In this document: positions 48,418-57,053 of the stretch, one piece after another
How positions within the stretch are numbered: the first letter of the stretch is position 1
How the letters are laid out: each line of letters starts with the position of its first letter
Source of the DNA: Streptomyces sp. CB02414
Lineage (GTDB): Bacteria > Actinomycetota > Actinomycetes > Streptomycetales > Streptomycetaceae
Reading direction: 5' to 3'
NCBI RefSeq assembly: GCF_001905385.1
Contig: NZ_LIPF01000007.1
Span: 551,731 to 615,730, forward strand
DNA: 64,000 nucleotides
Notes under the pieces: generated by a model
Told to the model about the DNA's origin: nothing
What the model saw: the letters and a program-made list of their open reading frames with translations, nothing else
Databases searched by the model: none
Translations under genes and position numbers: made by a program

Positions 48418-50760
48418 TCACTCGGCGGGCAGCGCCTGTTCGGCCCAGATCGTCTTGCCGGTGGTGGTCTGCCGGCTTCCCCAGCGCTGGGTGAGCTGGG
48501 CGACCAGGAGCAGGCCCCGGCCGCCCTCGTCGTAGGCGTGGGCCCGGCGCAGGTGCGGTGAGGTGGAGCTGCCGTCGGAGACCTCGCAGATGAGGGCACC
48601 GTCGCGGATGAGGCGGAGCTGGATGGGCGGCTCGCCGTAGCGGATGGCGTTGGTGACGAGTTCGCTGACGACCAGTTCCATGACGAACGCCGTCTCGTCC
48701 AGTCCCCACGCCGACAGTTGTTCGGTGGCGGACCGCCGGACGGCGGCGACGTGCGCGGGGTCCGGGCTGATGTCCCAGGTGCGGATCTGGCCCGCTCCCA
48801 GTGCCCGGGTGCGAGCCAGCAGCAGCGCCACGTCGTCGCTCGGCTCCTCGGGCAGCACGGCCTTGAGCACGGTGTCGCACAGGGCGTCGAGCGAGGCGGC
48901 GGGCGCGGTCAGCGCGCGGCACAACTCCGCGGTGGCGTGGTCGACGTCGCGGTCGCGGTCCTCGACCAGACCGTCGGTGTAGAGGGCGACGACGGTGCCC
49001 TCGGGGAGTTCCACCTCGGCCGCCTCGAACGGGAGCCCGCCCACGCCGAGCGGCGGTCCCGCGGTCATCGCCAGGAGCCGGGTGGTGCCGTCGGGCAGGA
49101 CGAGGGCCGGCGCGGGGTGGCCGGCGGCGGCCGCGGTGAGGCGGCGGGAGACCGGGTCGTAGACGGCGTACAGGCAGGTGGCGCCCAGTTCGGCGACCTC
49201 GTTGCCGGTGTCGCCGGCCACGAGGTGGGTGACGAGGTCGTCGAGGTGGGTGAGGAGTTCGTCGGGCGGCAGGTCGACGTCGGCCAGGGTGCGGACGGCC
49301 GTGCAGAGGCGGCCCATGGTCGCCGTGGAGGGGATGCCGTGGCCGACGACGTCGCCGACGACGAGGGCGACGCGGCTGCCGGAGAGCGGGATCACGTCGA
49401 ACCAGTCGCCCCCGATGCCGGCCGCGGAGGCGGAGGGAAGGTAGCGGTGGGCCACCTCGACGGCCGCCGGTCCGGGCAGGCCCCTGGGCAGCAGACTGTG
49501 CTGGAGGACCAGTGCGGTGGCACGCTCGCGGGCGAAGCGGCGGGCGTTGTCGACGCAGACCGCAGCCCGGCTGGCGAGCTCCTCGGCGAGGACGACGTCG
49601 TCGTCGACGTACGGCTCCTGGGGCGCGACGCGGACGGCCACCGCCACTCCGAGGGTGGTGCCGCGCGCCAGCAGCGGAACGGCCAGGGTGGAGCGGACGC
49701 GGTCCCGGTAGGCGCGGTTGTGCGGGGCCTGCTCGTTGCGGACCCGCATCCACCGGTCGAAGTCCGGGTCACCGGGCTCCGACAGCACCACCCGCCCCAG
49801 GGCCAGCGCGCGGGCGGGTGCGGAGTACGGCGGGTAGACGTCCGCCTCGCCCAGGTGCACGGACGCCCGGGGGACCCCCTCGGCAGCGGCCCCGTGCGCG
49901 ACGCGGCGCAGGGTGACGCCCTCGGCGGCCGGTGTGAGGGGTTCGTCCGTGCCGAGGACCCAGTCGAGCAGGTCGACGCTCGCGAAGTCGGCGAAGCGGG
50001 GGACGAGGAAGCCGATGAGCTCCTCGGCGGTGCGTACGACGTCCAGGGTGGTGCCGATGCCGGCGGCGGCCTCGTTCAGCAGGGCCAGCCGCTCGCGCGC
50101 CCGGTGCTGGAGGGTGGACTCGAAGCCCGCCACGGCCACGGCGGCCACCTCGTCGGACGCGTCGCGGACCGGCCACATCTCGATGGTCCAGGCGTGCTCG
50201 CCGAGCCGGGAGGAGGCCGGGGTGTAGGTCTCGTAGCGTGCGGACCGCCCGGTCTGCGTGACCTGCCGCAGGTGTCGCATGAAGCCCGAGCCGTCGGCGT
50301 CCACGTCTTCCATGACGTCCGGCAGCCGCCGTCCGATCAGGTCCTCGGACGGCAGTCCGAGCATGCGGCGCGCGGTGTCGTTGACCTGGAGGTAGCGCTG
50401 CTGGACGTCGTGCACGGACATCGACAGGGACGCCTGCCGGAAGGTCTCCCCGGTCAGCTGGAGCGTCGGGCGCTCGGACGGGCCCGCGGTCAGCGCGTAC
50501 CCCTGCGGTGTGCCGGCCGTCCCGAGCAGGGGCGCGGCGCGCACGTGCGCGGACACGGCCGAGCCGTCGCGGTGACGGAGCAGGACGGTGCCGGACAGGC
50601 CGGACAGCGTCTCGGGCGGCACGTCCCGGGCGAGCAGCTCCCGCGCGTCCCGTCCCACCACCTCTTCGGCCGAGCGGCCGGTCAGCCGTCGGGCGCCCTC
50701 GCTCCAGCCCGTCACCGTGCCGCGGGTGTCCAGGGTCGCCACGGCGGAGGCATGCTCCAT
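48418..50760 (-). CDS. PAS-PAS-GAF-PP2C-HATPase regulatory phosphatase
   Basis: About 780 residues. There are two PAS domains (1-110; 125-230, HDVQQRYLQVNDTARRMLG), then a GAF domain at 235-400 (LNEAAAGIGTTLDVVRTAEEL). A SpoIIE-type PPM phosphatase follows at 420-620 (GGDWFDVIPLSGSRVALVVG, LYTDGLVEDRDRD). A C-terminal HATPase/RsbW-like domain carries VVSELVTNAIRYG and DEGGRGLLLVAQL. This architecture, common in Streptomyces, couples sensing to anti-sigma control. A TTG at 50802 would add 14 residues. It stands alone, convergent with the LigD-PE gene. Confidence 0.88.
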   Translation of the reverse strand: MEHASAVATLDTRGTVTGWSEGARRLTGRSAEEVVGRDARELLARDVPPETLSGLSGTVLLRHRDGSAVSAHVRAAPLLGTAGTPQGYALTAGPSERPTLQLTGETFRQASLSMSVHDVQQRYLQVNDTARRMLGLPSEDLIGRRLPDVMEDVDADGSGFMRHLRQVTQTGRSARYETYTPASSRLGEHAWTIEMWPVRDASDEVAAVAVAGFESTLQHRARERLALLNEAAAGIGTTLDVVRTAEELIGFLVPRFADFASVDLLDWVLGTDEPLTPAAEGVTLRRVAHGAAAEGVPRASVHLGEADVYPPYSAPARALALGRVVLSEPGDPDFDRWMRVRNEQAPHNRAYRDRVRSTLAVPLLARGTTLGVAVAVRVAPQEPYVDDDVVLAEELASRAAVCVDNARRFARERATALVLQHSLLPRGLPGPAAVEVAHRYLPSASAAGIGGDWFDVIPLSGSRVALVVGDVVGHGIPSTATMGRLCTAVRTLADVDLPPDELLTHLDDLVTHLVAGDTGNEVAELGATCLYAVYDPVSRRLTAAAAGHPAPALVLPDGTTRLLAMTAGPPLGVGGLPFEAAEVELPEGTVVALYTDGLVEDRDRDVDHATAELCRALTAPAASLDALCDTVLKAVLPEEPSDDVALLLARTRALGAGQIRTWDISPDPAHVAAVRRSATEQLSAWGLDETAFVMELVVSELVTNAIRYGEPPIQLRLIRDGALICEVSDGSSTSPHLRRAHAYDEGGRGLLLVAQLTQRWGSRQTTTGKTIWAEQALPAE

Positions 50761-50815
50761 GATGTCCAGGATTGACCCGTTGCGGCGGGGTTTCAACCGC
50801 AACGGGCACGGGTGC

Positions 50816-51283
50816 CTACGCTCGGTGCTCGCGCAGTGCCGCGAGGGCGCGATCGGCGTGCGTGTTCATCCGCAGCTCGCTGCGGACGACCTCGAGCACG
50901 GTGCGGTCCCGGCCGACGACGAAGGTGACCCGCTTGGTGGGGGCCAGGCTGAACCCGCGTGTGACCCCGAACAGCTCACGGACCTCGCCGTCGGCGTCGG
51001 ACAGCAGCGGCATGCCGAGGGCGTGGCGTCCGGCGAACTCCTGCTGCCGTTCGACGGGGTCGCCGCTGACGCCGACGGGGCGGGCGCCCGCCGCGGCGAA
51101 CTCGGCGGCGAGGTCACGGAAGTGACAGGCCTCCGCGGTGCAGCCGGGGGTCAGGGCGGCGGGGTAGAAGAACAGCACGACCGGACCGTCGGCGAGCAGC
51201 TCGGACAGGCGGCGCGGGGTCCCGGTCTCGTCCGGCAGTGTGAAGTCGTCGACCGTGTCGCCGACGCCCGGCGCCCGGCTCAC
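50816..51283 (-). CDS. Peroxiredoxin (BCP/AhpE-like)
   Basis: A 155-residue thioredoxin-fold peroxidase. The peroxidatic Cys is in LTPGCTAEACHFRD, with a second Cys five residues later, the arrangement of atypical 2-Cys BCP enzymes. Further landmarks are PVVLFFYPAA, VGVSGDPVERQQEFAGRH and PLLSDADGEVRELFG. The GTG at 51283 overlaps the stop of the DoxX gene (GTGA) and follows GAGGG. Predicted to reduce hydrogen peroxide and lipid peroxides. Coupled to DoxX, it looks like a small thiol-stress unit. Confidence 0.9.
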   Translation of the reverse strand: MSRAPGVGDTVDDFTLPDETGTPRRLSELLADGPVVLFFYPAALTPGCTAEACHFRDLAAEFAAAGARPVGVSGDPVERQQEFAGRHALGMPLLSDADGEVRELFGVTRGFSLAPTKRVTFVVGRDRTVLEVVRSELRMNTHADRALAALREHRA

Positions 51284-51660
51284 GACCGGCCCTCGCTGCC
51301 CTTGGCGACGCTGCGGGCCCACAGGACGAGCGGCACCTGCACGGGCAGCCGGCCGTAGGCGGCGGCCTTCTGCGGCGTGGGGCGGTGCCGCCAGTCCACG
51401 GCCATCTTGACGTTGGCGGGGAACACCCCGACGAAGAAGGCCGCCGTGGTCAGCGCGGCGGCCTTGCGGGTGCGGGGCAGGGCGACGCCCGCGGCCAGCG
51501 CCAGTTCGGCGACGCCACTGGCGTACGTCCAGACGCGCGGCGTGCCGGGCAGTCCGCGCGGCACGATCGCGTCGAAGGTGCGGGGGCGGGCGAAGTGCGC
51601 GACGCCGGCCGTGGCCAGCAGGCCGGCCAGCAGCAGAGGTGAGCGGTGGGAACGGGGCAC
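51280..51660 (-). CDS. DoxX-like membrane protein
   Basis: A 126-residue protein with four hydrophobic segments: LLLAGLLATAGVAHFA, AELALAAGVAL, ALTTAAFFVGVFPANVKMAV and a weaker one at PVQVPLVLWARS. The RTFDAIVPRGLPGTPRVWTY loop is typical of the short DoxX group. Translationally coupled to the downstream peroxiredoxin. Such pairs are linked to membrane thiol or peroxide defence. Confidence 0.85.
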   Translation of the reverse strand: MPRSHRSPLLLAGLLATAGVAHFARPRTFDAIVPRGLPGTPRVWTYASGVAELALAAGVALPRTRKAAALTTAAFFVGVFPANVKMAVDWRHRPTPQKAAAYGRLPVQVPLVLWARSVAKGSEGRS

Positions 51661-51712
51661 GGTTCCTCCTCGGGGGGCAGGCGCGCGATATTACTCGACG
51701 GTAGGAACCGGG

Positions 51713-52363
51713 TCACGCCCGAGGCGTGACGGGCGCCAGCCACATGCCCACGATCGCGTCGACGAGCCCGTCCGCCGCCTCCTGCCAGCTGGCGCGAGGA
51801 GTGGGCCGCTCCTCGGCGAGGGCACGCTCCCGTTCGGCCGCCGTGTGCACGATCAGGTGGCGGGCCATGTCGCCCCGCTCGGCGCGGACCTCGCCGGGGA
51901 GCGCCGGCATGCACCGGTTGCGTCCCGCGACGATCTCCCGCAGCGACGCGGAGGCGCGGGACTCGTCGACCATGATCTGCCGCAGCGCCGGGTCGGTCAT
52001 CACCTGGGCGCAGAACCTCGCGTACCAGGTGGGGCTGCCCAGCGCGGCCAGGTGGTCGAACTGCGGCCGCACCAGGCAGTCCACCCAGTCGCGCAGGTCC
52101 GTCGAGTCGCCGAGGGCGGCGAGCTGCCGGGCCCGCAGCTCCTCCACCCGCTCCGAGTGCCGCTGGGCGATGGCCCGGACGAGGTCGGACTTGGTGCCGA
52201 AGTGGTAGCCGACCGCGGCGTTGTTGCCCTGTCCGGCGGCCTCGCTGACCTGGCGGTTGGAGACCGCGTAGACCCCGTGCTCGGCGAACAGCCGCTCGGC
52301 GGTGGTCAGGATCAGCTGCCGGGTCGCGCCGGCCTGCTCCGTCCGTACCGTCCTGCCCGCCAT
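51713..52363 (-). CDS. TetR-family regulator, divergent from the DHA2 transporter
   Basis: A 216-residue regulator if it starts at ATG 52363; a GTG a few codons upstream, or the longer frame to 52453, are alternatives. The HTH is TRQLILTTAERLFAEHGVYA, then RQVSEAAGQGNNAAVGYHF and GTKSDLVRAIAQRHS. The C-terminal domain belongs to the group with WVDCLVRPQFDHLAALGSP. It lies head-to-head with the MFS exporter, the classic arrangement for a repressor of a drug efflux pump. Confidence 0.9.
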   Translation of the reverse strand: MAGRTVRTEQAGATRQLILTTAERLFAEHGVYAVSNRQVSEAAGQGNNAAVGYHFGTKSDLVRAIAQRHSERVEELRARQLAALGDSTDLRDWVDCLVRPQFDHLAALGSPTWYARFCAQVMTDPALRQIMVDESRASASLREIVAGRNRCMPALPGEVRAERGDMARHLIVHTAAERERALAEERPTPRASWQEAADGLVDAIVGMWLAPVTPRA

Positions 52364-52520
52364 GTCCACCACCGCGCCGGGACCCTCCTCACCGCCCGCG
52401 ACGGCCGGTCCCTCGAGTCGTCGCAGGTCCGCCGCCGTACGGCGCGTCCTCACGGGAGCTTACGCAACGCCGTACCGGTACCGCCGCACAGGCCCCGGCG
52501 GGCGTCTCCACTCCTCGCTC

Positions 52521-52573
52521 CGTAAGATACTTCAATCGACTGACTTAAAAAGCTGATACCGAAAGGCTGCTCC
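52521..52573. promoter_or_regulatory. A/T-rich promoter/operator pocket of the exporter
   Basis: Around 52523-52553 the sequence (AAGATACTTCAATCGACTGA then CTTAAAAAG) is much lower in G/C than its surroundings, directly in front of the exporter gene. An imperfect repeated ACTT pattern could be the TetR site. GAAAGG at 52561-52566 is the ribosome site for the ATG at 52574. Confidence 0.5.
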
Positions 52574-54031
52574 ATGCCCGCTTCCCCCACCGCCCCGCGG
52601 CCCAACGCCGTGGTGGCGCTACTGGCCCTGGCCGGGATCGTCGTCTCACTGATGCAGACCCTCGTCATCCCGATCGTGCCGGAGCTGCCGAAGCTCCTGG
52701 ACGCACCGGCCTCGGACGCTGCCTGGGCGGTGACCGCCACGCTGCTCGCCGCGGCGGTGGCCACTCCGGTCGTCGGCAGGCTCGGCGACATGGTCGGCAA
52801 GCGGCGGATGCTGCTGCTCAGCCTGGTGCTGCTGATCGCCGGCTCGGCGGTGTGCGGCCTGAGCGACACCCTGGTGCCCATGGTCGTCGGCCGTGCCCTG
52901 CAGGGCCTGTCCGCCGCGGTGATCCCGCTCGGCATCAGCATCATGCGCGACGAACTCCCCGCGGAGCGGCTGGCGGGCGCCACCGCCCTGATGAGCGCCT
53001 CGCTCGGGGTCGGCGGCGCGCTCGGCCTGCCCGCCGCCGCGCTGATCGCGGACAACCTCGACTGGCACATGCTCTTCTGGCTCTCCGGCGTGCTCGGCGC
53101 CGTCGCCCTGGTGCTGGTACTGGCGCTGGTGCCCGAGTCGGCGGTGCGCACCGGCGGCCGCTTCGACGTGCCCGGCGGCATCGGCATGGCGGCCGGCCTG
53201 GTCTGTCTGCTGCTGGCGGTCTCCAAGGGCGCCGACTGGGGCTGGACCGGCGGGACCACCCTCGGTCTGTTCGCGGCGGCCGTGGTGATCCTGCTGGTGT
53301 GGGGCCGGTGGGAGCTGCGTTCCCCGCAGCCGCTGGTGGACCTGCGCACCACCGCCCGCCGTCAGGTGCTGTTCACCAACCTGGCGTCCATCGCCATCGG
53401 CTTCTCGATGTTCGCGATGTCCCTCGTCCTTCCACAGCTCCTTCAGTTGCCCGAGGCCACCGGTTACGGCCTCGGCCGCTCCCTGCTGACCGCGGGCCTG
53501 GTGATGGCGCCGTCGGGTCTGGTGATGATGGCGTTCGCCCCGGTCTCCGCCAAGGTCTCCAAGGCCAAGGGCCCGAAGGTGACCCTGATGACCGGCGCCC
53601 TGATCGTCGCGGCGGGCTACGGACTGAACATCGTGCTGATGGCCGAGGTCTGGCAGCTGGTGCTGGCCTCCTGCGTCATCAGCGCGGGCATCGGCTTCAC
53701 CTACGGCGCGATGCCGGCCCTGATCATGGGTGCGGTGCCGGCGAGCGAGACGGCCGCCGCGAACAGCCTCAACACCCTCATGCGCTCCATCGGCACGTCC
53801 CTCGCCAGCGCGCTCGCGGGCGTGGTCCTCGCCCAGATGACCATCAGTCTCGGCGGCTTCGCCCTGCCGTCCGAGAACGCCTTCAAGGTGGTCATGGGCA
53901 TCGGGGCCGGCGCGGCCCTGCTCGCCTTCCTGCTCGCGTCCTTCATCCCGCGGCACCGGCCCGGTGCCGGGAGCGCGGCCCGTCCCGCGCCGGCCGCCGG
54001 GACCGGTGCGAAGGCCGCCTCCGTCCACTGA
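52574..54031 (+). CDS. DHA2-family MFS drug exporter
   Basis: A 485-residue transporter with about 14 membrane segments. The DHA2 signs are SLMQTLVIPIVPELPKLL in helix 1, GRLGDMVGKRRMLLLSLVLL in loop 2-3, and the motif C-like ASLGVGGALGLPAAALIAD of antiporters. LDWHMLFWLSGVLGAVALVL follows. It probably uses the proton gradient to export hydrophobic compounds. The C-terminal 40 residues are Ala/Pro-rich. It is divergent from its likely TetR repressor and is followed by a hairpin terminator. Confidence 0.92.
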   Translation: MPASPTAPRPNAVVALLALAGIVVSLMQTLVIPIVPELPKLLDAPASDAAWAVTATLLAAAVATPVVGRLGDMVGKRRMLLLSLVLLIAGSAVCGLSDTLVPMVVGRALQGLSAAVIPLGISIMRDELPAERLAGATALMSASLGVGGALGLPAAALIADNLDWHMLFWLSGVLGAVALVLVLALVPESAVRTGGRFDVPGGIGMAAGLVCLLLAVSKGADWGWTGGTTLGLFAAAVVILLVWGRWELRSPQPLVDLRTTARRQVLFTNLASIAIGFSMFAMSLVLPQLLQLPEATGYGLGRSLLTAGLVMAPSGLVMMAFAPVSAKVSKAKGPKVTLMTGALIVAAGYGLNIVLMAEVWQLVLASCVISAGIGFTYGAMPALIMGAVPASETAAANSLNTLMRSIGTSLASALAGVVLAQMTISLGGFALPSENAFKVVMGIGAGAALLAFLLASFIPRHRPGAGSAARPAPAAGTGAKAASVH

Positions 54032-54036
54032 CGGCG

Positions 54037-54070
54037 ACGGCGCCGGTCCCGGCGGCGGGACCGGCGCCGT
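54037..54070. terminator. Hairpin terminator after the exporter
   Basis: A 14-base perfect stem, ACGGCGCCGGTCCC with GGGACCGGCGCCGT, has a six-base loop. It lies six bases after the exporter stop. Confidence 0.85.
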
Positions 54071-54129
54071 TCAGGCGAACCTGGCGGGCAACGCGCGTGA
54101 CGGCACCCGGGCGCGTCGAGAACTGACCC

Positions 54130-55110
54130 GTGGAGCTGCCGCTGATCCCTCCGATGCTCGCCGTCTCCGGCACCCTGCCGTCCGCCGCGCAGGACGCACG
54201 CTGGGCCTACGAGACCAAGCAGGACGGCCAGCGGGTGATCGTCTACCTGCCCGGCGACGGGAGCGTGCTGCTGCGGGCCCGCTCCGGCCAGGACATCACG
54301 GCCGCCTACCCGGAACTGGCGCCGCTGGCCACCGCGCTCGGCGCCACCCCCGCCGTACTGGACGGGGAAGTACTGGCCCTGGACGAACAGGGCCGCGCCG
54401 ACTTCCAGTTGCTGCAGTCCCGCATGGGCCTGTCACACGCCCCCGGCCGGGCCGCGCACCGGGCGGCGAAGGCCCCCGTCCACCTGGTGCTCTTCGACGC
54501 CCCGCACCTGGCGGGCGAGTCCCTGCTCCGCCTCCCCTACACCCGCCGCCGCGAACGGCTCACGGACCTCGGCCTGGGCGGCCCGTCCTGGTCGACCCCG
54601 GCGGCACTCGTCGGCCACGGCGAGCAGGCCCTGCGGGCCACCCGGGAGCACGGCCTGGAGGGCCTGGTGTGCAAGCGGCTGGACTCGGTGTACGAGCCGG
54701 GGGTCCGCTCCCGCGCCTGGATCAAGATCCGCAACATGCGCAGCGAGGACGTCGTGGTCGGCGGCTGGCTCCCCGGCAAGGGGCGGCTCACCGGGCTCCC
54801 GGGCGCCGTCCTGGTCGGCCAGCGCGCCGCGGGCCGCCTGCGTTACGTCGGCGGGGTCGGCACCGGCTGGAGCGCGGCCGAGCGCACCGAACTGGCGGCG
54901 CTGCTGCGGACCGCCGCGACGGACGTGTGCCCCTTCGACCCCGTGCCGCCGGTGCCCGGGGCGCACTGGGTCGTGCCCCGGCTGGTCGGCGAGGTCCGCT
55001 ACAGCACCCGGACGCGCGAGGGCATGCTGCGCCAGCCCTCCTGGCTCCGGCTCCGCCCGGACCTGGCCCCCGAGGAATCGGCCGCCGATCTTCCCGACGA
55101 CATGGTGTGA
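54130..55110 (+). CDS. ATP-dependent DNA ligase (LigC/LigD ligase-domain type)
   Basis: A 326-residue ligase. The adenylated Lys is in WAYETKQDGQRVIVY (motif I KxDG, here KQDGQR). Motif III/IIIa follow in VLDGEVLALDE and HLVLFDAPHL, motif IV in LEGLVCKRLD and motif V in RAWIKIRN. An OB-fold domain follows (VVVGGWLPGKGRLTGLPGAV ... YVGGVGTGW). The size matches the short actinobacterial ligases used in end joining. GTG at 54130. Separated by 6 kb from the stand-alone LigD phosphoesterase; no Ku or primase is nearby. Confidence 0.92.
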   Translation: MELPLIPPMLAVSGTLPSAAQDARWAYETKQDGQRVIVYLPGDGSVLLRARSGQDITAAYPELAPLATALGATPAVLDGEVLALDEQGRADFQLLQSRMGLSHAPGRAAHRAAKAPVHLVLFDAPHLAGESLLRLPYTRRRERLTDLGLGGPSWSTPAALVGHGEQALRATREHGLEGLVCKRLDSVYEPGVRSRAWIKIRNMRSEDVVVGGWLPGKGRLTGLPGAVLVGQRAAGRLRYVGGVGTGWSAAERTELAALLRTAATDVCPFDPVPPVPGAHWVVPRLVGEVRYSTRTREGMLRQPSWLRLRPDLAPEESAADLPDDMV

Positions 55111-55244
55111 CGCGCGATCAGGTGTTGGGCCGGGCTTCACCAGGGGGACACTCGTGCGCCCTTGGCATGGAAGTGGAACGGCGGGATCCTGAACTCCCCT
55201 TCCCCCCACAGCCGTTGGGCTGCCCGGATTCTGAGGAGGACGCG

Positions 55245-56024
55245 ATGCCGTCGCGTGCCGCCACCCCCGCCCGCCGCAGGAGATGGCTCACCGCCCCGCT
55301 CGGTGCCCTCGCCCTCGTCGTGGCCTTCCCCGCCACCGCCTTCGCCGCCCCGCCCCCGGGACTGCCCGGCAACGCCGACAGCCTGGAACGGACGTACCAG
55401 CCCGCCTACGACTACGACACCGACGGCTGTTACCCGACACCGGCGATCGGCGGCGACGGGACGGTCAACGGCGGGCTCAAGCCGGCCGGCGCCCTCAACG
55501 GGAACTGCCGGGACGCCGCGGACCTGGACAACACCAACGGATACGCGCGCGCCAAGTGCGACGGCGAGTGGTGCGCCTACATGTACGGCCTCTACTTCGA
55601 GAAGGACCAGGCACTGCCCGGCACCGGCCTGGGCGGCCACCGGCACGACTGGGAGCACGTCGTGGTGTGGGTGCGGGACGGGGCCGTCGAGTACGTCTCC
55701 ACCTCCAGCCACGGTTCGTTCGACGTGCACGCGCGGTCGGAGATCCGCTTCGACGGCACCCACCCGAAGATCGTCTACCACAAGGACGGCATCAGCACCC
55801 ACTGCTTCCGCCTGGCGACCTCCGGCGACGAGCCGCCGGAGAACCACGCGGGCACGTGGCGGTACCCGGCCCTGGTCGGCTGGAACGGCTATCCCGCCGG
55901 AGTGCGCGAGAAGCTCGCCTCTTACGACTTCGGCAGCGCCAACTTCGGCCTGAAGGACGGCAGCTTCGCCTCCCACCTGGCCGCCGCCAAGCCCGCCGGC
56001 GTTCCCTTCGACCCGAACGCCTGA
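55245..56024 (+). CDS. Secreted NPP1/NLP-family protein (necrosis- and ethylene-inducing-like)
   Basis: A 259-residue secreted protein. The signal peptide runs through WLTAPLGALALVVAFPATAF, with cleavage after AFA. The diagnostic NLP heptapeptide GHRHDWE is at residues 131-137, in GLGGHRHDWEHVVVWVRDG. Conserved cysteines (C62, C88, C105, C110) and YDYDTDGCYPTPAI also match. Known NLPs bind plant sphingolipids and lyse eudicot membranes, or act as non-toxic elicitors. The ATG at 55245 has GAGGAG upstream. Whether this protein is cytolytic cannot be told from sequence. Confidence 0.93.
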   Translation: MPSRAATPARRRRWLTAPLGALALVVAFPATAFAAPPPGLPGNADSLERTYQPAYDYDTDGCYPTPAIGGDGTVNGGLKPAGALNGNCRDAADLDNTNGYARAKCDGEWCAYMYGLYFEKDQALPGTGLGGHRHDWEHVVVWVRDGAVEYVSTSSHGSFDVHARSEIRFDGTHPKIVYHKDGISTHCFRLATSGDEPPENHAGTWRYPALVGWNGYPAGVREKLASYDFGSANFGLKDGSFASHLAAAKPAGVPFDPNA

Positions 56025-56099
56025 GACGGCCGGATTCCCCCGGGGCCGATCGAGCGACGGACGAGACCGGATCGACCCCGGGAGCACTATCGTGTCCGC

Positions 56100-57035
56100 A
56101 TGGCAGTCCCCGAACTGATCCGCATCGTCTCCCGTGACTCCCCCATGGCGCTGGCTCAGGTCGAGCGTGTCCGGGCGGAGTTGGCGGCCCTGCACCCCGG
56201 CGTGCGCACCGAGGTCGTACCGGTGAAGACCACCGGCGACAAATGGCTCGGCGACCTGTCGCAGGTGGAGGGCAAGGGCGCGTTCACCAAGGAGGTCGAC
56301 GCCGCGCTGCTGTCGGGCGAGGCGGACCTCGCGGTGCACTGTGTGAAGGACGTGCCCGCCGACCGGCCGCTGCCGGCGGGCACGGTGTTCGCCGCGTTCC
56401 TGGAGCGGGACGACATCCGGGACGCCCTGATCCACCCGGGCGGACTCACCCTGGACGAGCTGCCGGCCGGTACCCGGATCGGCACCTCCTCGGTGCGCCG
56501 CGTCGCCCAGCTGGCCGCCACCCACCCGGACCTGCGGTGCGTGCCGTTCCGCGGCAACGCCAACCGGCGGCTGGCCAAGCTCGCGGCCGGTGAGGCGGAC
56601 GCCCTGCTGCTCGCGGTCTCCGGCCTGGAGCGCATCGGCCGCCGGGACGTGATCAGCGAGGTCCTCTCCCCCGAGACGATGATGCCGCCGATCGGGGCGG
56701 GCATCCTCGCCCTCCAGTGCCGGGAGGGCGACACCGAGCTGATCGACGCGGTGAGCGGCCTCGGCGACCCGGACACGCACCGGGAGGCGACGGCGGAGCG
56801 CATGTTCCTGCACGTCCTCCAGGGGCACTGCAACAGCCCGATCGCCGGGTTCGCCCGAGTGGACCGCGGCGGGGAACTCTCCCTGCGGGCCTGCGTGTTC
56901 ACCCCCGACGGCAAGACCCGGCTGAACGCCCACGAGTGGGCCGGCCGGCTCGATCCGGCGACCCTGGGCACCTCGGTGGCCGTGGCACTGCTGCGGCAGG
57001 GCGCCCGCGAGATCATCGACGGCATCGCGCACTGA
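56100..57035 (+). CDS. hemC: Hydroxymethylbilane synthase (second-type HemC)
   Basis: A 311-residue porphobilinogen deaminase. The catalytic Asp84 is in DLAVHCVKDVPAD, the basic loop is GTSSVRRVAQL, and the dipyrromethane cofactor Cys244 is in LQGHCNSPIAG. Several positions differ from the canonical enzyme: HCVKD where HSLKD is usual, RGNANRRLAKL where RGNVDTRL is usual, and QGHC where the family has EGGC or GAC. It therefore looks like a paralogue rather than the housekeeping hemC. It is isolated from other heme genes. The ATG at 56100 has a GGGAGCAC upstream. Confidence 0.88.
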   Translation: MAVPELIRIVSRDSPMALAQVERVRAELAALHPGVRTEVVPVKTTGDKWLGDLSQVEGKGAFTKEVDAALLSGEADLAVHCVKDVPADRPLPAGTVFAAFLERDDIRDALIHPGGLTLDELPAGTRIGTSSVRRVAQLAATHPDLRCVPFRGNANRRLAKLAAGEADALLLAVSGLERIGRRDVISEVLSPETMMPPIGAGILALQCREGDTELIDAVSGLGDPDTHREATAERMFLHVLQGHCNSPIAGFARVDRGGELSLRACVFTPDGKTRLNAHEWAGRLDPATLGTSVAVALLRQGAREIIDGIAH

Positions 57036-57053
57036 GCGCCGGGCGCCCGGAGA

